From Psychrobacter immobilis (GTDB lineage Bacteria > Pseudomonadota > Gammaproteobacteria > Pseudomonadales > Moraxellaceae): a stretch of 64,000 nucleotides of DNA. Positions within the stretch are counted from its first letter, which is position 1. Every line of letters begins with the position of its first letter. Shown here piece after piece: positions 63,630 to 64,000 of this stretch. The notes beneath the pieces were generated by a model. It did not search any database. It had not been told where the DNA came from and saw only the letters and a list, made by a program, of their open reading frames with translations. A program made the position numbers and the translations under genes. Location: NCBI GenBank assembly GCA_904846145.1, contig CAJGZL010000001.1, positions 248,001 through 312,000 of the forward strand, in the 5' to 3' direction.

Positions 63630-64000
63630 CTACACTTTGTTAGCGCTAATCCAACTTTGCATCTGCTCAATCTCTGGCTGCTGAGCATCGATAATCTCTT
63701 GCGCCAGCTTACGCATCTCTGCATCTTTGCCATATTTTAGCTGCACCTCTGCCATATCGACTGCGCCAATATGATGGGGTAGCATGCCACGAGCAAAGGC
63801 CATATCAGGATTAGGATCGGCAATACCGAGCATCATCTCGTCATGCATCGCATCCATGCCTTGTGCGTAGGCTTGCTGCATCACTTCAGTATCGGCAGTA
63901 GGTTCGCTAGTATCAGGATGACTCGCTAGCCACGTTTGCATCTGCTCCATCTCAGCCTTTTGCGCATCAATGATATCTTGTGCCAGCTTGAGCATTTCTG
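63630..64000 (-). CDS. DUF305 family protein (5' end outside window)
   Basis: C-terminal part of a protein of the DUF305 (ferritin-like four-helix) family, often periplasmic and metal- or copper-linked. GMLPHHIGAVDMAEVQLKYG carries the paired His motif. The repeated halves AEMLKLAQDIIDAQKAEME and AEMRKLAQEIIDAQQPEIE show an internal duplication. The frame is open at the window edge, with GAA before the first visible ATG at 63995, so the true start and a signal peptide lie upstream. Function unknown. Confidence 0.85.
   Translation of the reverse strand, partial: EMLKLAQDIIDAQKAEMEQMQTWLASHPDTSEPTADTEVMQQAYAQGMDAMHDEMMLGIADPNPDMAFARGMLPHHIGAVDMAEVQLKYGKDAEMRKLAQEIIDAQQPEIEQMQSWISANKV

Overview
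The window looks like chromosome from a gamma-proteobacterium of the family Moraxellaceae, most probably Psychrobacter. This is an inference from gene content and style: two BCCT transporters, carA/carB, gabD/gabT, dispersed type II secretion genes, AT-leaning third codon positions, and proteins rich in Asn, Asp and Ser. No rRNA gene is present to confirm it.

Layout. 1-5.5 kb: a Kazal-type lipoprotein, two tandem BCCT transporters (the second carries one in-frame TGA) and a PQQ-type sugar dehydrogenase lipoprotein. 5.6-14.3 kb, minus strand: clpB with two sigma-32-like promoters, an L,D-transpeptidase, a short-chain dehydrogenase, topoisomerase IB, ppnP, prfB with its programmed +1 frameshift, a HAD phosphatase and a gamma-carbonic anhydrase. 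14.6-22.3 kb, plus strand: a PAP2 phosphatase, then carA and carB separated by a tightly coupled AAA-ATPase/PIN-domain pair, then greA followed directly by an IS5-family element. 23-28 kb: a DUF11 secreted protein, a radical-SAM DNA modification/repair pair behind two operator-like palindromes, and a glycosyltransferase. 28-33 kb, minus strand: an amino-acid permease and the GABA catabolic pair gabT/gabD. 33-37 kb is a scar region: an IS3-family element flanked by two unrelated gene stumps, then two degenerate DIP1984-family copies enclosing two small envelope genes. 37-46 kb is mostly housekeeping: rtcA, a glutamate-synthase-like protein, a phosphodiester glycosidase, two overlapping DUF7079-like genes, ychF, a His-rich lipoprotein, dgt and a FabR-like regulator. 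46-56 kb: T2SS pseudopilins GspK/J/I/H, a TetR regulator, tatD, an IS982-family element with clean target duplication, gspE, trmO and fpr. 56-64 kb: tRNA-Leu(CAA), then a defence island, then small envelope or unknown genes and a DUF305 protein running off the end.

The two most interesting loci are probable defence modules. (1) An ABC-type AAA ATPase and a VapC-like PIN nuclease sit inside the carA-carB operon, joined by overlapping stop/start codons. (2) At 57.6-62.2 kb, a C5 cytosine methyltransferase fused in one reading frame to an HpaII-family restriction endonuclease lies reversed between an isolated McrB N-terminal (DUF3578) domain and an apparently N-truncated DUF2357/PD-(D/E)xK nuclease. 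This suggests one restriction system has replaced the middle of another.

GABA genes: GabT converts GABA to succinate semialdehyde and GabD oxidises it to succinate. An operator-like palindrome remains upstream of gabD, but the divergent gene that may have encoded the regulator is cut after 17 codons by the IS3 element. Secretion: gspE and gspH-K are separated by unrelated genes, so the T2SS is not one operon here. All calls come from reading the sequence; no database search was run.
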